Shown: in pieces, positions 32,149 to 41,039 of the stretch
How the letters are laid out: the number at the start of each line of letters is the position of its first letter
How positions within the stretch are numbered: the first letter of the stretch is position 1
DNA from: Chthonomonas calidirosea
GTDB lineage: Bacteria; Armatimonadota; Chthonomonadetes; Chthonomonadales; CAJBBX01
Assembly (NCBI GenBank): GCA_020722705.1
Contig: DYKI01000004.1
Span: 1-64,000, forward strand
Length of the DNA: 64,000 nt
Reading direction: 5' to 3'
Notes under the pieces: model-generated
What the model was told of the DNA's origin: nothing
Database searches by the model: none
The model's input: the letters and a program-made list of their open reading frames with translations, nothing else
Made by a program: the position numbers and the translations under genes

Positions 32149-35100
32149 ATGTTCGTCCATTTGCACGTCCACACCCCCTACAGCTTCCTTGACGGCGGCA
32201 GCGAGATCGAAACGCTGGCGCGAAAAGCTGCCGAGATGGGATTCCCGGCCCTTGCCATGACGGATCACAACAACCTTTGCGGGGTCGTCAAGTTCGTGGA
32301 CGCCTGCGAGTCTTACGGCATACAGCCCATCCTTGGCGCGGAGCTGTCGCTGGGCTCCCCGGAATGGGACCTATGGGACGGCGAGACACATCTCACGCTC
32401 CTCGCGCGCAATGCCGATCAGTACGCAACCATCTCACGATTGGTCAGCGCGGCCCATGCGGAAGGAGGGCGTCTGACCCCCTGCCTCCCCTGGGAGCGTT
32501 TGTTCGAAATATGCGAACGGAACGGCTCGGCGGAGCCTCGCCCTCCCACTCCGCTGTGCCTTTCGGGATGCCGTCGTGGGCTCCTATCGTCTCTCATACG
32601 CCTTCACCGCTATGCCGAGGCGCGCTCCGTCGCCCTCAGCCTCCAGCATCTGTTCGGACCCGGTTCCTTCTTCATCGAGCTGCAAGATGACCTCACCCCC
32701 GATGCTGCCCGCGTATGCCGAGAGTTGGCCGAGCTTGCCGATGCGATCGGCGCCCCGGTTGTCGCCACCAACAACGTCCATCATGCCGAGCGAGCCGATT
32801 TCCCTGCCCACGATATCCTCCGCTGCATCGCCACCAAGACAAAGCAAAACGAGGCCCATCCCCATCGGCCACTCAATGCCGAGAGGTACCTCAAGTCGGC
32901 TGCCGAAATGGGTGAGCTCTTCCGCTGGCGTCCCGATGCCATCGCGAACACGATCCGCATCGCTCGCGAATGCGGGCCATGTCTGCCGCACCGAGACGAC
33001 ATTACGCCCACTTTCCCCGTGCCCGAAGGTTACACGGCCTCCGAATACCTTCGCCGCCTCACCTATCGTGGCGCCGCCGCCCGCTACGGCGATTTGCCCC
33101 CCAACATCGTTCAGCGCATCGAACACGAGCTGGCTGTCATCTCGGACATGGGATACGCCGACTACTTCCTCATGGTCTGGGATATCGTACGGTGGGCACG
33201 CAAACAGCGCATCCGCTGTACCGGGCGCGGATCGGCGGCCGACAGTTGCGTGGCCTACTGCCTCTTCCTGACCGATGTTGATGTCATCGCGCGCAACCTC
33301 CCCTTCGCCCGTTTCCTATCGCCGGGACGCACGCCCGACATTGATATGGATTTCCCCTCCGAGCGCCGCGACGACGTCTTCCGCCATATCATCGAGAAGT
33401 ACGGCAAAGGCCACGTGGGCATGGTGTGCACCTTCTTCACCTTCTGGGCTCGCTCCGCTGTGCGCGATATCGGCAAGGCGCTCGATCTGCCCGCCGATGC
33501 CGTGGATTTCCTCGCCAAGCGCCTGCACCACAGCATCCGCGCCGATCGAATCGAGGCCGCATTCGAGCGCTATGCCGAGCTCAAGCCGCATCGCAACCTG
33601 ATCGCCAGATTCCGCCTGCTCTTCGAGCTGTGCGGGCGCATTGCCGGTTTTCCCCGCCATATCGGCACCCACTCATCGGGCATCGTCATCAGTGCCGCGC
33701 CCCTCGCTTCCATCGCTCCGCTCCAGCCGTCGGCGCGAGGCATCACTGAGATATGGACGCTTGACAAGGACGACGCCGAGGCGATCGGAGCCATCAAGTT
33801 CGATGTCCTTTCGCTGTGCGCGCTGTCTGCGGTCGGCGATGCCGAAGAGGAGATCACCGCACAGGACCCCTCTTTCCGCTACGATCGCCTTCCCCTCAAC
33901 GATCGGCAGACCTATCGGATGATCCGCTCAGGCTCGGCAGTCGGCACCTTCCAGTTCGAAAGCGCGGCGCAGATGGCTCTCGCCGTCATCTTGGACCCGC
34001 GCCACTTCGAAGACCTGGCAGCTTCGGTTGCGCTCATTCGTCCGGGCCCGATCAGGGGCGACGTTGTGCGGCGGTTCGTGGGATGCCGCAACGGCTGGGC
34101 ATGCGCCGACTGGGCCCATCCTTGTCTCAAGCCCATCCTCGCCAAGACCTACGGATGCATCGTATTCCAGGAGCAAGTCAACGAAGTGGTCGCAGCCATG
34201 ACGGGATGTTCGGACGCCGAAGCCGACCGTTTCCGCAAGAGCCTCAAGCGCCACGCCAAGCTGAACACCATGGACGATGCGCGCAACTGGTTCATTGATG
34301 CATCTCTCCGACACAGGCCCGATATCACCCACGAACGTCTCGACCGCCTGTTCGACCAGATAGAAGGATGGAGCGGATACGGGTTCATCGAAGGGCATGC
34401 GGCGGCGTTTTCGCTGACGGGCTACAAGACCGCCTATCTCTCGGTCCATCATCCGGCCGAATACTTCGCGGGCATGATGAACCATCAGCCCATGGGCTTC
34501 TATAGCGCGAACACGCTGGCAGGGGAAGCGCGGAGGCGCGGCGTAACCGTGAGACCGGTGGACATCAACGCGAGCGACGACAAATGCCATGCGGTTGACC
34601 CCAGGACCATACGCCTCGGTCTGCGCCTGGTCAGCGGCATAGGCGAACGGGACATCGAGGCCATCCTGCAAGCCCGCAAGCAGGCCCCGTTCCGTTCACT
34701 GCTGGATTGCTGTATGCGCGCCGTTCTTCCCCAGGACATCATCGAGAATCTGGTGCTCTGCGGCGCTTTCGACAGCCTGCACCCCCATCGTCGCGGCATC
34801 CTGTGGAGGCTCCAGGAGACGCTCAGAATCGCCCATACCTACAGGCAATCGCATGCGAACGGCGTGACCGAAGCGTCGGCCCGACGGTTGAAACCGTCAC
34901 GGAACGGCTCGGCGGAGCCTCGCCCTCCCTCGTCTCGCGACTCGGCGGCTGTCGAAGTTCCCGGCGAGCTTCCGCTGGAGCGCCCGCAGGCTATGGCCAC
35001 GCCAACGGCATGGGACATTGACGATTTCTCGCCGTGGGACAAGTTCGTCTGGACCTGGCGCATCGTCGGCGTCTGTGCCGAATGCCACGTGCTGGCTTAC

Positions 35101-35520
35101 ATGCGCGACTGGTTCGACGCCCATCGCGTGACTCGAGTCGCCGATGCCCTGGATATGAAGCATGGCACCCGCATCCGGGTGGCTGGACTCAACGTGCGCC
35201 CCCATCGGCCTCCGACACGGTCGGGGGAGCCCGTGCTGTTTTCGCAGGTCGAAGACGAGACGGGCTTGCTTCCGGTCACGGTAGCAGGGCAGGCGATAGC
35301 CACCTGTACCGCCGGGTTCCTGACGTTGCCTGCCGTAGTCGTGGAAGGGGTACTGCACCGACGAGGGCGCGGTGCTACGCTTTATGCCGACAAGGTCAGT
35401 CCGCTCACCCTGCGCGATGCCACTGCGCTGCCGATTCAGATCATGGAAGGATCGGAAACGGCATCGGCGGAGGCGGAGGCGGCTCGGCGCCAACCGGCAC
35501 GAGCCCGCGCAGCAACCTGA
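32149..35520 (+). CDS. dnaE2: Error-prone DNA polymerase DnaE2
   Basis: A 1123-residue C-family polymerase alpha subunit. The PHP domain opens with FVHLHVHTPYSFLDGGSEIE. The palm has the catalytic acidic motif GRTPDIDMDFPSERRDDV, and TGRGSAADSCVAYCL and PFARFLSPGR are present. The C-terminus ends in an OB domain (RIRVAGLNVRPHRPP). Lack of the epsilon-binding and tau-binding tails and pairing with ImuB indicate DnaE2, used in translesion synthesis after damage. ATG 32149 has AAGGGA upstream and lies 10 bp after imuB; the long open frame from 31960 is inside imuB. Palindromic repeats add NGSAEPRPP at residues 125-133 and 919-927. The 3' end overlaps convergent maf by 80 bp. Confidence 0.93.
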   Translation: MFVHLHVHTPYSFLDGGSEIETLARKAAEMGFPALAMTDHNNLCGVVKFVDACESYGIQPILGAELSLGSPEWDLWDGETHLTLLARNADQYATISRLVSAAHAEGGRLTPCLPWERLFEICERNGSAEPRPPTPLCLSGCRRGLLSSLIRLHRYAEARSVALSLQHLFGPGSFFIELQDDLTPDAARVCRELAELADAIGAPVVATNNVHHAERADFPAHDILRCIATKTKQNEAHPHRPLNAERYLKSAAEMGELFRWRPDAIANTIRIARECGPCLPHRDDITPTFPVPEGYTASEYLRRLTYRGAAARYGDLPPNIVQRIEHELAVISDMGYADYFLMVWDIVRWARKQRIRCTGRGSAADSCVAYCLFLTDVDVIARNLPFARFLSPGRTPDIDMDFPSERRDDVFRHIIEKYGKGHVGMVCTFFTFWARSAVRDIGKALDLPADAVDFLAKRLHHSIRADRIEAAFERYAELKPHRNLIARFRLLFELCGRIAGFPRHIGTHSSGIVISAAPLASIAPLQPSARGITEIWTLDKDDAEAIGAIKFDVLSLCALSAVGDAEEEITAQDPSFRYDRLPLNDRQTYRMIRSGSAVGTFQFESAAQMALAVILDPRHFEDLAASVALIRPGPIRGDVVRRFVGCRNGWACADWAHPCLKPILAKTYGCIVFQEQVNEVVAAMTGCSDAEADRFRKSLKRHAKLNTMDDARNWFIDASLRHRPDITHERLDRLFDQIEGWSGYGFIEGHAAAFSLTGYKTAYLSVHHPAEYFAGMMNHQPMGFYSANTLAGEARRRGVTVRPVDINASDDKCHAVDPRTIRLGLRLVSGIGERDIEAILQARKQAPFRSLLDCCMRAVLPQDIIENLVLCGAFDSLHPHRRGILWRLQETLRIAHTYRQSHANGVTEASARRLKPSRNGSAEPRPPSSRDSAAVEVPGELPLERPQAMATPTAWDIDDFSPWDKFVWTWRIVGVCAECHVLAYMRDWFDAHRVTRVADALDMKHGTRIRVAGLNVRPHRPPTRSGEPVLFSQVEDETGLLPVTVAGQAIATCTAGFLTLPAVVVEGVLHRRGRGATLYADKVSPLTLRDATALPIQIMEGSETASAEAEAARRQPARARAAT
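32523..32548 (-). repeat. Palindromic repeat, in-frame copy in dnaE2 PHP domain
   Basis: The same element as in imuB but in the opposite orientation: GGCTCGGCGGAGCC, then TCGCCCTCCC. Read in the dnaE2 frame it gives NGSAEPRPP. It sits just before the conserved LSGCRRG segment of the PHP domain. Confidence 0.9.
34905..34929 (-). repeat. Palindromic repeat, in-frame copy in dnaE2 linker
   Basis: Second reverse-oriented copy in dnaE2, sharing the flanking ACGGAA with the first. It encodes NGSAEPRPP in the low-complexity linker between the helix-hairpin-helix and OB domains. Confidence 0.9.
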
Positions 35521-36124
35521 TCGCCGCATCGAGGCTCAGCCCAACTACATTGTAGTAGTCGCCCTCGACTCGTTCGACGAACCGTGCCGCGCCTCCCTGG
35601 ATCGCATAGGCCCCCGCCTTGTCCAGCGGCTCGCCGCTCGCAACATAGTCGCCGATTTCATCGGGGGTAAGGGTTCGGAACACCACCCGCGTCGTCACGG
35701 CCTCGACGCGTGACCGCTCATTGCACGCGGAATGTCCCGAATGCCACACGACGGCAATGCCCGTGATCACCCGATGGACGCGTCCGCTCAGCTTGCCGAG
35801 CATGGCGGCCGCCTCGAAGGCATCTGCCGGCTTCCCAAGGATTTCCTCGCCCTGGGCCTCGCCCACAACGACCAGCGTATCGGCGCCGAGAACAACATCG
35901 CGCAACCGAACGGACGCAACACTGCGCGCTTTGGCGAGCGCCAGGTTACGCGCGACATCCTCGGCATCAACGTCCGTCTCGAAGACCTCTTCGACCTCAC
36001 TGGGAGCCACATGGAAATCGAGGCCGAGCGATCGAAGCAGATCGCGCCGTCGAGGGGATGCGGACGCGAGTGTCAGGTGCGGGGCTGTGCGCTCGGTCAA
36101 CTCAACACGTGCGTCAGGAGCCAT
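35441..36124 (-). CDS. maf: Maf-family nucleotide pyrophosphatase
   Basis: A 227-residue Maf/YhdE protein. LTLASASPRRRDLLRSLGL is the phosphate-binding start, VLGADTLVVVGEAQGEEILG the metal and base-recognition region, and KAGAYAIQGGAARFVERVEG the conserved C-terminal block. Members hydrolyse dTTP/UTP or modified nucleotides and affect septum formation. The Pro-rich tail (PPPPPPM) extends over the end of dnaE2 (80-bp convergent overlap). The ATG at 36124 overlaps cdsA by 28 bp; a TTG at 36100, which would overlap the cdsA stop by 4 bp, is an alternative. No clear ribosome-binding site favours either. Confidence 0.9.
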   Translation of the reverse strand: MAPDARVELTERTAPHLTLASASPRRRDLLRSLGLDFHVAPSEVEEVFETDVDAEDVARNLALAKARSVASVRLRDVVLGADTLVVVGEAQGEEILGKPADAFEAAAMLGKLSGRVHRVITGIAVVWHSGHSACNERSRVEAVTTRVVFRTLTPDEIGDYVASGEPLDKAGAYAIQGGAARFVERVEGDYYNVVGLSLDAAIRLLRGLVPVGAEPPPPPPMPFPILP

Positions 36125-36945
36125 ACGGTCGGCGCAACAAACAGAAGGCTGTCGAAACGGTCCAGAACCCCGCCGTGGCCAGGAATGATGGAGCCGAAGT
36201 CCTTCACCTTCAGTTCGCGCTTCATCGCGGACTCAAAAAGGTCGCCCACCTGACCGGCGATTCCAGCAACGGCCCCGATCCACCAGCCGAGCACCGCCCT
36301 CTCCAGCAGGACATGCCCCAGAACCGCACCGACTATGACGGCCGCAATGAACCCCCCGATCGCACCTTCGACCGTCTTGTGGGGCGACAGGCTCGGCGAC
36401 AGGCGGGTACTCCCGATACCCCGCCCAACGAAGTAGGCGGCGGAATCCGTCGCCCACACGGCACAGAGCACCAGCAGCACCACGCAGAAACTGACGTCGG
36501 CTCCCTCGATCGCCGGGCGACCGTAGACCACCGACGAACTCCGCAACAGGCTGATGCCTCCGAACAGAGCGATGTATGCCGCCGTGCTCAGGCCGGCGCC
36601 GACGCTCGCCAGGGATGACACGGAATCGGTATGCTGAGCCACGATCACCTCGACAATCAGGCCGGTCAGGAATAGCCCGATCATCAACGATAGCAGAGCC
36701 GAGGGAGGTATGTGCGCACCCCCTGAGCCGTGCGCGGCCAGGAGCGGCAGCGCAGGACCGAACAGGCCCATCGCGGCGAGGATGACGTTGGGCCGCACAC
36801 CGGCGTTGCGCTGGGCGCGGATCAGCTCCATACCTCCGATCGCCGCGATCACCGTCACCGTCACCGCGAACGGACCTGCCCCCCACCAGCAAACGCCAAG
36901 GAGCGCCGGAACGCCAACGGCGGCGGCCAAGAAACGACGGACCAT
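36097..36945 (-). CDS. cdsA: Phosphatidate cytidylyltransferase
   Basis: A 282-residue membrane enzyme making CDP-diacylglycerol from phosphatidate and CTP. It has about eight hydrophobic segments and the C-terminal signature KVKDFGSIIPGHGGVLDRFD, with SPHKTVEGAIGGF before it. The ATG at 36945 is chosen because it shares one base with the dgk stop (TAATG) and begins a natural first helix. The open frame extends upstream through dgk in another phase but is not conserved. Coupling with a diacylglycerol kinase makes metabolic sense because that enzyme supplies phosphatidate. Confidence 0.93.
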   Translation of the reverse strand: MVRRFLAAAVGVPALLGVCWWGAGPFAVTVTVIAAIGGMELIRAQRNAGVRPNVILAAMGLFGPALPLLAAHGSGGAHIPPSALLSLMIGLFLTGLIVEVIVAQHTDSVSSLASVGAGLSTAAYIALFGGISLLRSSSVVYGRPAIEGADVSFCVVLLVLCAVWATDSAAYFVGRGIGSTRLSPSLSPHKTVEGAIGGFIAAVIVGAVLGHVLLERAVLGWWIGAVAGIAGQVGDLFESAMKRELKVKDFGSIIPGHGGVLDRFDSLLFVAPTVWLLTHVLS

Positions 36946-37904
36946 TATTGGGCACCTCCGGCGGCAACCTTGACCGTGCCTATTCCAGCGAAGTTCAAGG
37001 CGCTCGGCAACACCCCAAACGTAGCCGGGGTCATCTTGTCGAGTTCCCCATCTATGAGGACCGGCTGCTCCGGATCGCATTCGATCCGCACCGTCCTGCC
37101 TCGCAGACAGCACACCTTCGGATGATCGAGGTGCGCCCCACGAAACACACGTGGGAAGGCGCGCATGAACTCGGCACGCCCGCACGCCTTGACGATGCAG
37201 ACGTCGAGCAGCCCGTCGTCCCAACGCGCGTTCGGCGCGACTCGCATACCCCCACCATAGCCCGTTCCGTTCGCAACGGCACAGAGCATGGCGCGTTCGT
37301 CCACTGTCGAGCTGTCCACCGAGACTCTGAATCGGGCCGGTCGAAACGTCCAGAGCGTGCGGATGACAGCCGCGACATAGGCGGATGCCCCGTTCAGGCG
37401 CTTCAGCCCGGAGTTGACGCACCGGGCCACCTCGGCATCGAAGCCGCATCCCGCCACATTGATGAACCGCCGGCCATCGCGCACGCCGAGATCAACCTTC
37501 TGAGAGGTGCCCCCAACGATGCGCCGGATGGCTCTGTCGGGATCGAGCGGCACACCGACGGCTCGCGCAAAATCGTTGCCCGTGCCCAGAGGCACGAGTC
37601 CCACGGCCACGGGCGAATCCGCAATGCCATTCACAACTGCGCTAAGCGTACCGTCACCCCCGCACACGACAACAAGATCGTACCCGTCCTCGACAGCTCT
37701 CGCGGCCAGAGATTGTGCCGACGTTTCTCGTGTCGTGACCCATAGCTTGGGCGGATCAAACTGCGTGCCCCTGAAGTGCACTCCCAGCCGATCGCGCACC
37801 AATCCTTCGGCGCGCGCTCCCCTGCCCCTACCCGCAACCGGATTCAGGATCGCGACGGCTCGGTGCCACGGCGTCGGCTGCGCCTCTCTCGTATCCGACA
37901 ACAC
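36945..37904 (-). CDS. Diacylglycerol kinase family lipid kinase (DgkB/YegS-like)
   Basis: A 319-residue DAGK_cat protein. VAILNPVAGRGRGARAE is the N-terminal motif, LVVVCGGDGTLSAVVNG the nucleotide-binding GGDGT motif and LGLVPLGTGNDFARAVGVP (here beginning GLVPLG) the third block. It phosphorylates diacylglycerol or a related lipid using ATP. The start is GTG at 37904 with GGGGAG upstream. It is coupled to cdsA downstream by a one-base overlap, placing both in phospholipid synthesis or recycling. Confidence 0.9.
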   Translation of the reverse strand: MLSDTREAQPTPWHRAVAILNPVAGRGRGARAEGLVRDRLGVHFRGTQFDPPKLWVTTRETSAQSLAARAVEDGYDLVVVCGGDGTLSAVVNGIADSPVAVGLVPLGTGNDFARAVGVPLDPDRAIRRIVGGTSQKVDLGVRDGRRFINVAGCGFDAEVARCVNSGLKRLNGASAYVAAVIRTLWTFRPARFRVSVDSSTVDERAMLCAVANGTGYGGGMRVAPNARWDDGLLDVCIVKACGRAEFMRAFPRVFRGAHLDHPKVCCLRGRTVRIECDPEQPVLIDGELDKMTPATFGVLPSALNFAGIGTVKVAAGGAQ

Positions 37905-38155
37905 ACGCGCTCCCCCGGCACTTCATTCATCGCCATGAACCACACGCGCATGCCTATTCCCCTCGATTCGAGGCGTTTCCTGCATGAGCGGAACCGGATT
38001 GCGCATTCGGGTCCGCCGCCGCGGGGATTTCGCCGGGCCGCTACGCCTCCCTTCCGTCAAACTCGTTAGGCCAAGCTGTCGCCGATGGGCTTCACCACGC
38101 GTCAGCGGCATGCAAATGCGAAAGGCGGCTTCCCGTACTCTCGCCTCCTCTCGCA
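37905..38155. other. Intergenic region between divergent genes
   Basis: The 322-bp gap between the divergent lipid-kinase and membrane-protein genes contains no gene I can support. Near its right end is the extended -10 at 38156. Short open frames here lack ribosome-binding sites and resemble nothing known. I see no clear promoter for the minus-strand kinase. Confidence 0.5.
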
Positions 38156-38164
38156 TGATATACT
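38156..38164 (+). promoter_or_regulatory. Extended -10 promoter
   Basis: TG-A-TATACT, an extended -10 with TATACT at 38159-38164. The predicted transcription start is near 38171, about 55 nt before the GTG at 38227. No -35 is obvious. Confidence 0.6.
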
Positions 38165-38226
38165 TCCAGTGTCAGCTTGTGGCGAGGACGCACCTCGCCT
38201 CCGCTGAGAAGGAAGGAGTTGCGACA

Positions 38227-38508
38227 GTGAGAACCCTGACTCTGCGCATACTTCGTTCGGCGGCAGCCGCCGGATTTGTCCTCATGATGTCGGTAACCGT
38301 CCTTGCGCATGATCATGGCGGAGAACCCGACCCGAAACTCGCCGAGAGCGTGGCTCCCGGAGTCACCGCGCTGGGCTTACTGGTTGTCGCCGCAATCGCA
38401 ACCGGAGTGTGGCTCCACTTGCGCCGTGTTGCCATGATGCGGGCGCTAAAGGTTGAGGCCGCGACGGCTGCGAAAGCGGCTAGTTCGGAACGAGACGCAC
38501 AATCGTAG
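38227..38508 (+). CDS. Small exported or membrane protein
   Basis: A 93-residue protein of unknown function. A cleavable-looking signal (ILRSAAAAGFVLMMSVTVLA) is followed by a His/Asp-rich start of the mature part (HDHGGEPDPK), one membrane segment (VTALGLLVVAAIATGVWLHL) and a basic/Ala-rich cytosolic tail. The HDHGGE motif could bind a metal, but this is only suggestive. The GTG is supported by AAGGAAGGAG upstream and by its own promoter. The 3' end overlaps the convergent dsbD-like gene by 29 bp. Confidence 0.7.
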   Translation: MRTLTLRILRSAAAAGFVLMMSVTVLAHDHGGEPDPKLAESVAPGVTALGLLVVAAIATGVWLHLRRVAMMRALKVEAATAAKAASSERDAQS

Positions 38509-40390
38509 GCAAGCCCTTGATGCCGTAGCGAGCCTGCCACCGCTTGCCTTCGGGGCCGCCGAAGTTGGTCATGTCGGCCCGCAGCGCTACGAAGCGCTGC
38601 GCGGCCCGACCGACCGACGGTGCTGGGAACGTTTTGTGCTCAAGTTCCTTGCACGCGGCACACCAGGCGGCAGAGAAGTCAATCAGCACGGGTTTCCGCT
38701 CGCGCATCGCCGCCGCCAGCGCCTCGTCGGAGTAGGGCTGCCATCGAATGGCCTCGTCCGGAGCAGGCGCAAGAAGCCAGACCGTCAATGCGGCGGCCAC
38801 GATCCCCACCACGCGGCGTACGGCGACGAACAGGCGGGCGCCGCTTCCTGAGCGGTCAACAAACAGGAGGTACAGGGCGATCAGGCCGGTGATACCCACG
38901 AGGGCCGCCCGGGCCAGGTTCGCATTCAGGAGCGCCAGCGGGACTTGAAGATAATAAACGCCCATCCAGACGAGAACGGCCCCGAAGATGTGCTTGACTC
39001 CGACCATCCATTCGCCCGCTCTGGGCATGGATTTGACCGAACCGGATGCAGTGGCCAACAAGAGATATGGGAGCCCGAGACCGATCGCCAGCGTGAAGAA
39101 CACTGCGAACCCAAGAACGGGGTCACGCTGAGTGCCGACCCACTGCAACAGGGCGATCACGGCCGGACCAATGCACGGAGCCGCAACAACGCCCACCATC
39201 AGCCCCATGATCAGCGCGCCCAGAATGCCCGATTTCGATTGTGCCCGGTTCCGAAGCGAACCCGGCAACTGGAACTCCCATATGGGCCGACCATCCTTGC
39301 GATCGAACTGAGACAGGGCGAGCCCGAACATCACCAGAGCAAACGTTGCCAGAACCCAGGGATTCTGCAGTTGCGCCCCAAACAGGCCGCCTGTCAATCC
39401 TGCAGCAACTCCGAGCACCGAGTACATGAGGGCCATTCCGAGCACGTATGCAATGGCCAGAGTGAACTGCCTTCGCCCGCCGCCTCCTGCCTGCGAGCCA
39501 AAGTACGAAATCGTGATCGGGATGATCGGATAGACACACGGAGTAAGATTCAGCGCCAGGCCGAGCAGGAAGATCAACGGCAGGGCGACCCAGAGGTTGC
39601 CCGCCTGAAGCAAGCGTGAGACAGCTCCTTCGTCCTTGCCGCCAAGCCGGCCAGTCTCGATGAACTGCACAAACTCCTCGGGCCCAATGAACTCGGTGAG
39701 CCTGGACATGTCGTAGCCTGGGAAGGCATCGCTGGATGCGGCCGCACCCGACACAGGCTGTGGAGCGGTCAGTACGCTTGCCGCAGGCGATTTGGGCGGG
39801 CCGGCCTCCTTGCCGTCGGGGAGCGAGCCGTCACCGGTGTCTGGGCCTTTCGGTCCGGCAGGTATGGCAGCGCCCTCACCCTGCCGATCGGCGCCGCGCT
39901 TCGCATCAGGAGGCGACACCGCTGCGCCCACTCCGACCGCAACCTCTGCCTTCGCCTCCGACGGCGGATAGCAGCTTCCCTGATCGCATGCCTGGTAGCC
40001 CACGGTGATGCCAAGGGCTTGGCGACCCGATACGTCCGTCGCTACGGTGACAGGCACCGTGACGGTGACGTTGCCGCCAAATACTGGAATCGTTTCTCCT
40101 GCAGCTTGTTCGAGCGTCGAGGGTGGAAACGAGGGCGTCCCGATCTTGAAGCCCTTCGGCGCCTCAACCGCCACCGTAGTGGGGATATAGTTCGGCGCGG
40201 GCTTGTTGCTCTGGATGTGGAATCCGGGTGCGATTCGGAGCGTCACTCGGAGGGTGAACGAGCTGCCGGGCTTGACCGTGCCTGGCTCCTCAACGGCAAG
40301 CTTCACGTGCTCCGTCTGGGCCGTGGAGCTCGCCGCCATGCACAAAACCGCCAGCACAAGCGCCGGCGCGATACCCGCGTTCTGCCTCAA
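38480..40390 (-). CDS. dsbD: Thiol:disulfide interchange protein DsbD
   Basis: A 636-residue three-part protein that carries reducing power across the inner membrane. Signal peptide, then the periplasmic alpha domain with GYQACDQGSCYPP (cysteine pair), a Pro/Ala/Gly-rich linker (about 155-225), an eight-helix core with LNLTPCVYPIIPI and VVAAPCIGPAVIALLQ (one Cys each), and a C-terminal thioredoxin domain with SAAWCAACKELEHKTF. The protein stops shortly after LPTIVRLVPN, so the thioredoxin domain is slightly short. The start is TTG at 40390 with a strong GGAGGTGA 6-7 bases upstream and a stop codon in frame before it. Confidence 0.92.
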   Translation of the reverse strand: MRQNAGIAPALVLAVLCMAASSTAQTEHVKLAVEEPGTVKPGSSFTLRVTLRIAPGFHIQSNKPAPNYIPTTVAVEAPKGFKIGTPSFPPSTLEQAAGETIPVFGGNVTVTVPVTVATDVSGRQALGITVGYQACDQGSCYPPSEAKAEVAVGVGAAVSPPDAKRGADRQGEGAAIPAGPKGPDTGDGSLPDGKEAGPPKSPAASVLTAPQPVSGAAASSDAFPGYDMSRLTEFIGPEEFVQFIETGRLGGKDEGAVSRLLQAGNLWVALPLIFLLGLALNLTPCVYPIIPITISYFGSQAGGGGRRQFTLAIAYVLGMALMYSVLGVAAGLTGGLFGAQLQNPWVLATFALVMFGLALSQFDRKDGRPIWEFQLPGSLRNRAQSKSGILGALIMGLMVGVVAAPCIGPAVIALLQWVGTQRDPVLGFAVFFTLAIGLGLPYLLLATASGSVKSMPRAGEWMVGVKHIFGAVLVWMGVYYLQVPLALLNANLARAALVGITGLIALYLLFVDRSGSGARLFVAVRRVVGIVAAALTVWLLAPAPDEAIRWQPYSDEALAAAMRERKPVLIDFSAAWCAACKELEHKTFPAPSVGRAAQRFVALRADMTNFGGPEGKRWQARYGIKGLPTIVRLVPN

Positions 40391-40621
40391 TGCACTTCAC
40401 CTCCGGTCAAAGATCGAACTGCGGCTTCCTGCCGATTGCCGCCATGCCGGAATCCGGCACGGATCGCCCTCGTTGACCGCCGTAGTCTCCAAAGGGCCAT
40501 CACTCTACGGTCGGCGGGGTCAGGCAGCGGCACACTGCTTCATCATACGACCGTTATCGAGCGTTCGGTTGCCATCCGATCACGGTACTCATGGCCAGGG
40601 CCGACATTTCGTCAGGCCCAA

Positions 40622-41026
40622 TCACGGTTCCGGCTCGATCGGTTCGTCTATGTCAGGTTCGGGGTCGGTCGCCTGTTCAGCAGCCAGAAGCTCCGACTCG
40701 GCGATCGGCTCGGACTCAAGCACAGCTCTTGCTGCTTCCTCCGCGTCAGCGGGCACCCACACCAGGTACTCGGGGGTGACACCCATCACGGGGTTGCCGT
40801 ACTGGGGGGCGTAGACGCCTGGCGGGGCTGTATAGGCCGGTATGCCGACTGCCTCGAGAGTGGCAACGGCAACGTTCGCCTCGTTGGCCGTAGCCGCCCT
40901 CACAAGCACAATGGCTTCCTTGCCTTCAGGCTCGACAGGCAGATCGCTGACAAGGTCGGCTCCGCAGTCCGGACAGATCGTCATATGAGGCTGGTACTCG
41001 GTCCTGCACTTCGGGCACCAAGGCAC
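40622..41026 (-). CDS. Zinc-ribbon plus DUF2007 domain protein
   Basis: A 134-residue protein. The N-terminus PWCPKCRTEYQPHM and ICPDCGADLV is a four-cysteine zinc ribbon. Residues about 40-115 (AIVLVRAATANEANVAVATL, then LVWVPADAEEAARAVLE) match DUF2007, a putative signal-transducing fold. The tail is acidic. The start is GTG at 41026 because AAAGGAG lies 8 bases upstream and the ribbon begins at residue 4; the frame continues to 41101 without support. It follows the two CHAD genes by 13 bp, so it may be in their operon. Confidence 0.8.
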   Translation of the reverse strand: MPWCPKCRTEYQPHMTICPDCGADLVSDLPVEPEGKEAIVLVRAATANEANVAVATLEAVGIPAYTAPPGVYAPQYGNPVMGVTPEYLVWVPADAEEAARAVLESEPIAESELLAAEQATDPEPDIDEPIEPEP

Positions 41027-41039
41027 TGTGGGTCTCCTT

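Noticed and set aside
36946..37449. Upstream extension of the cdsA frame across the lipid kinase
   Set aside because: It is the shadow frame of a well-conserved kinase and would put 168 unrelated residues before the first membrane helix.
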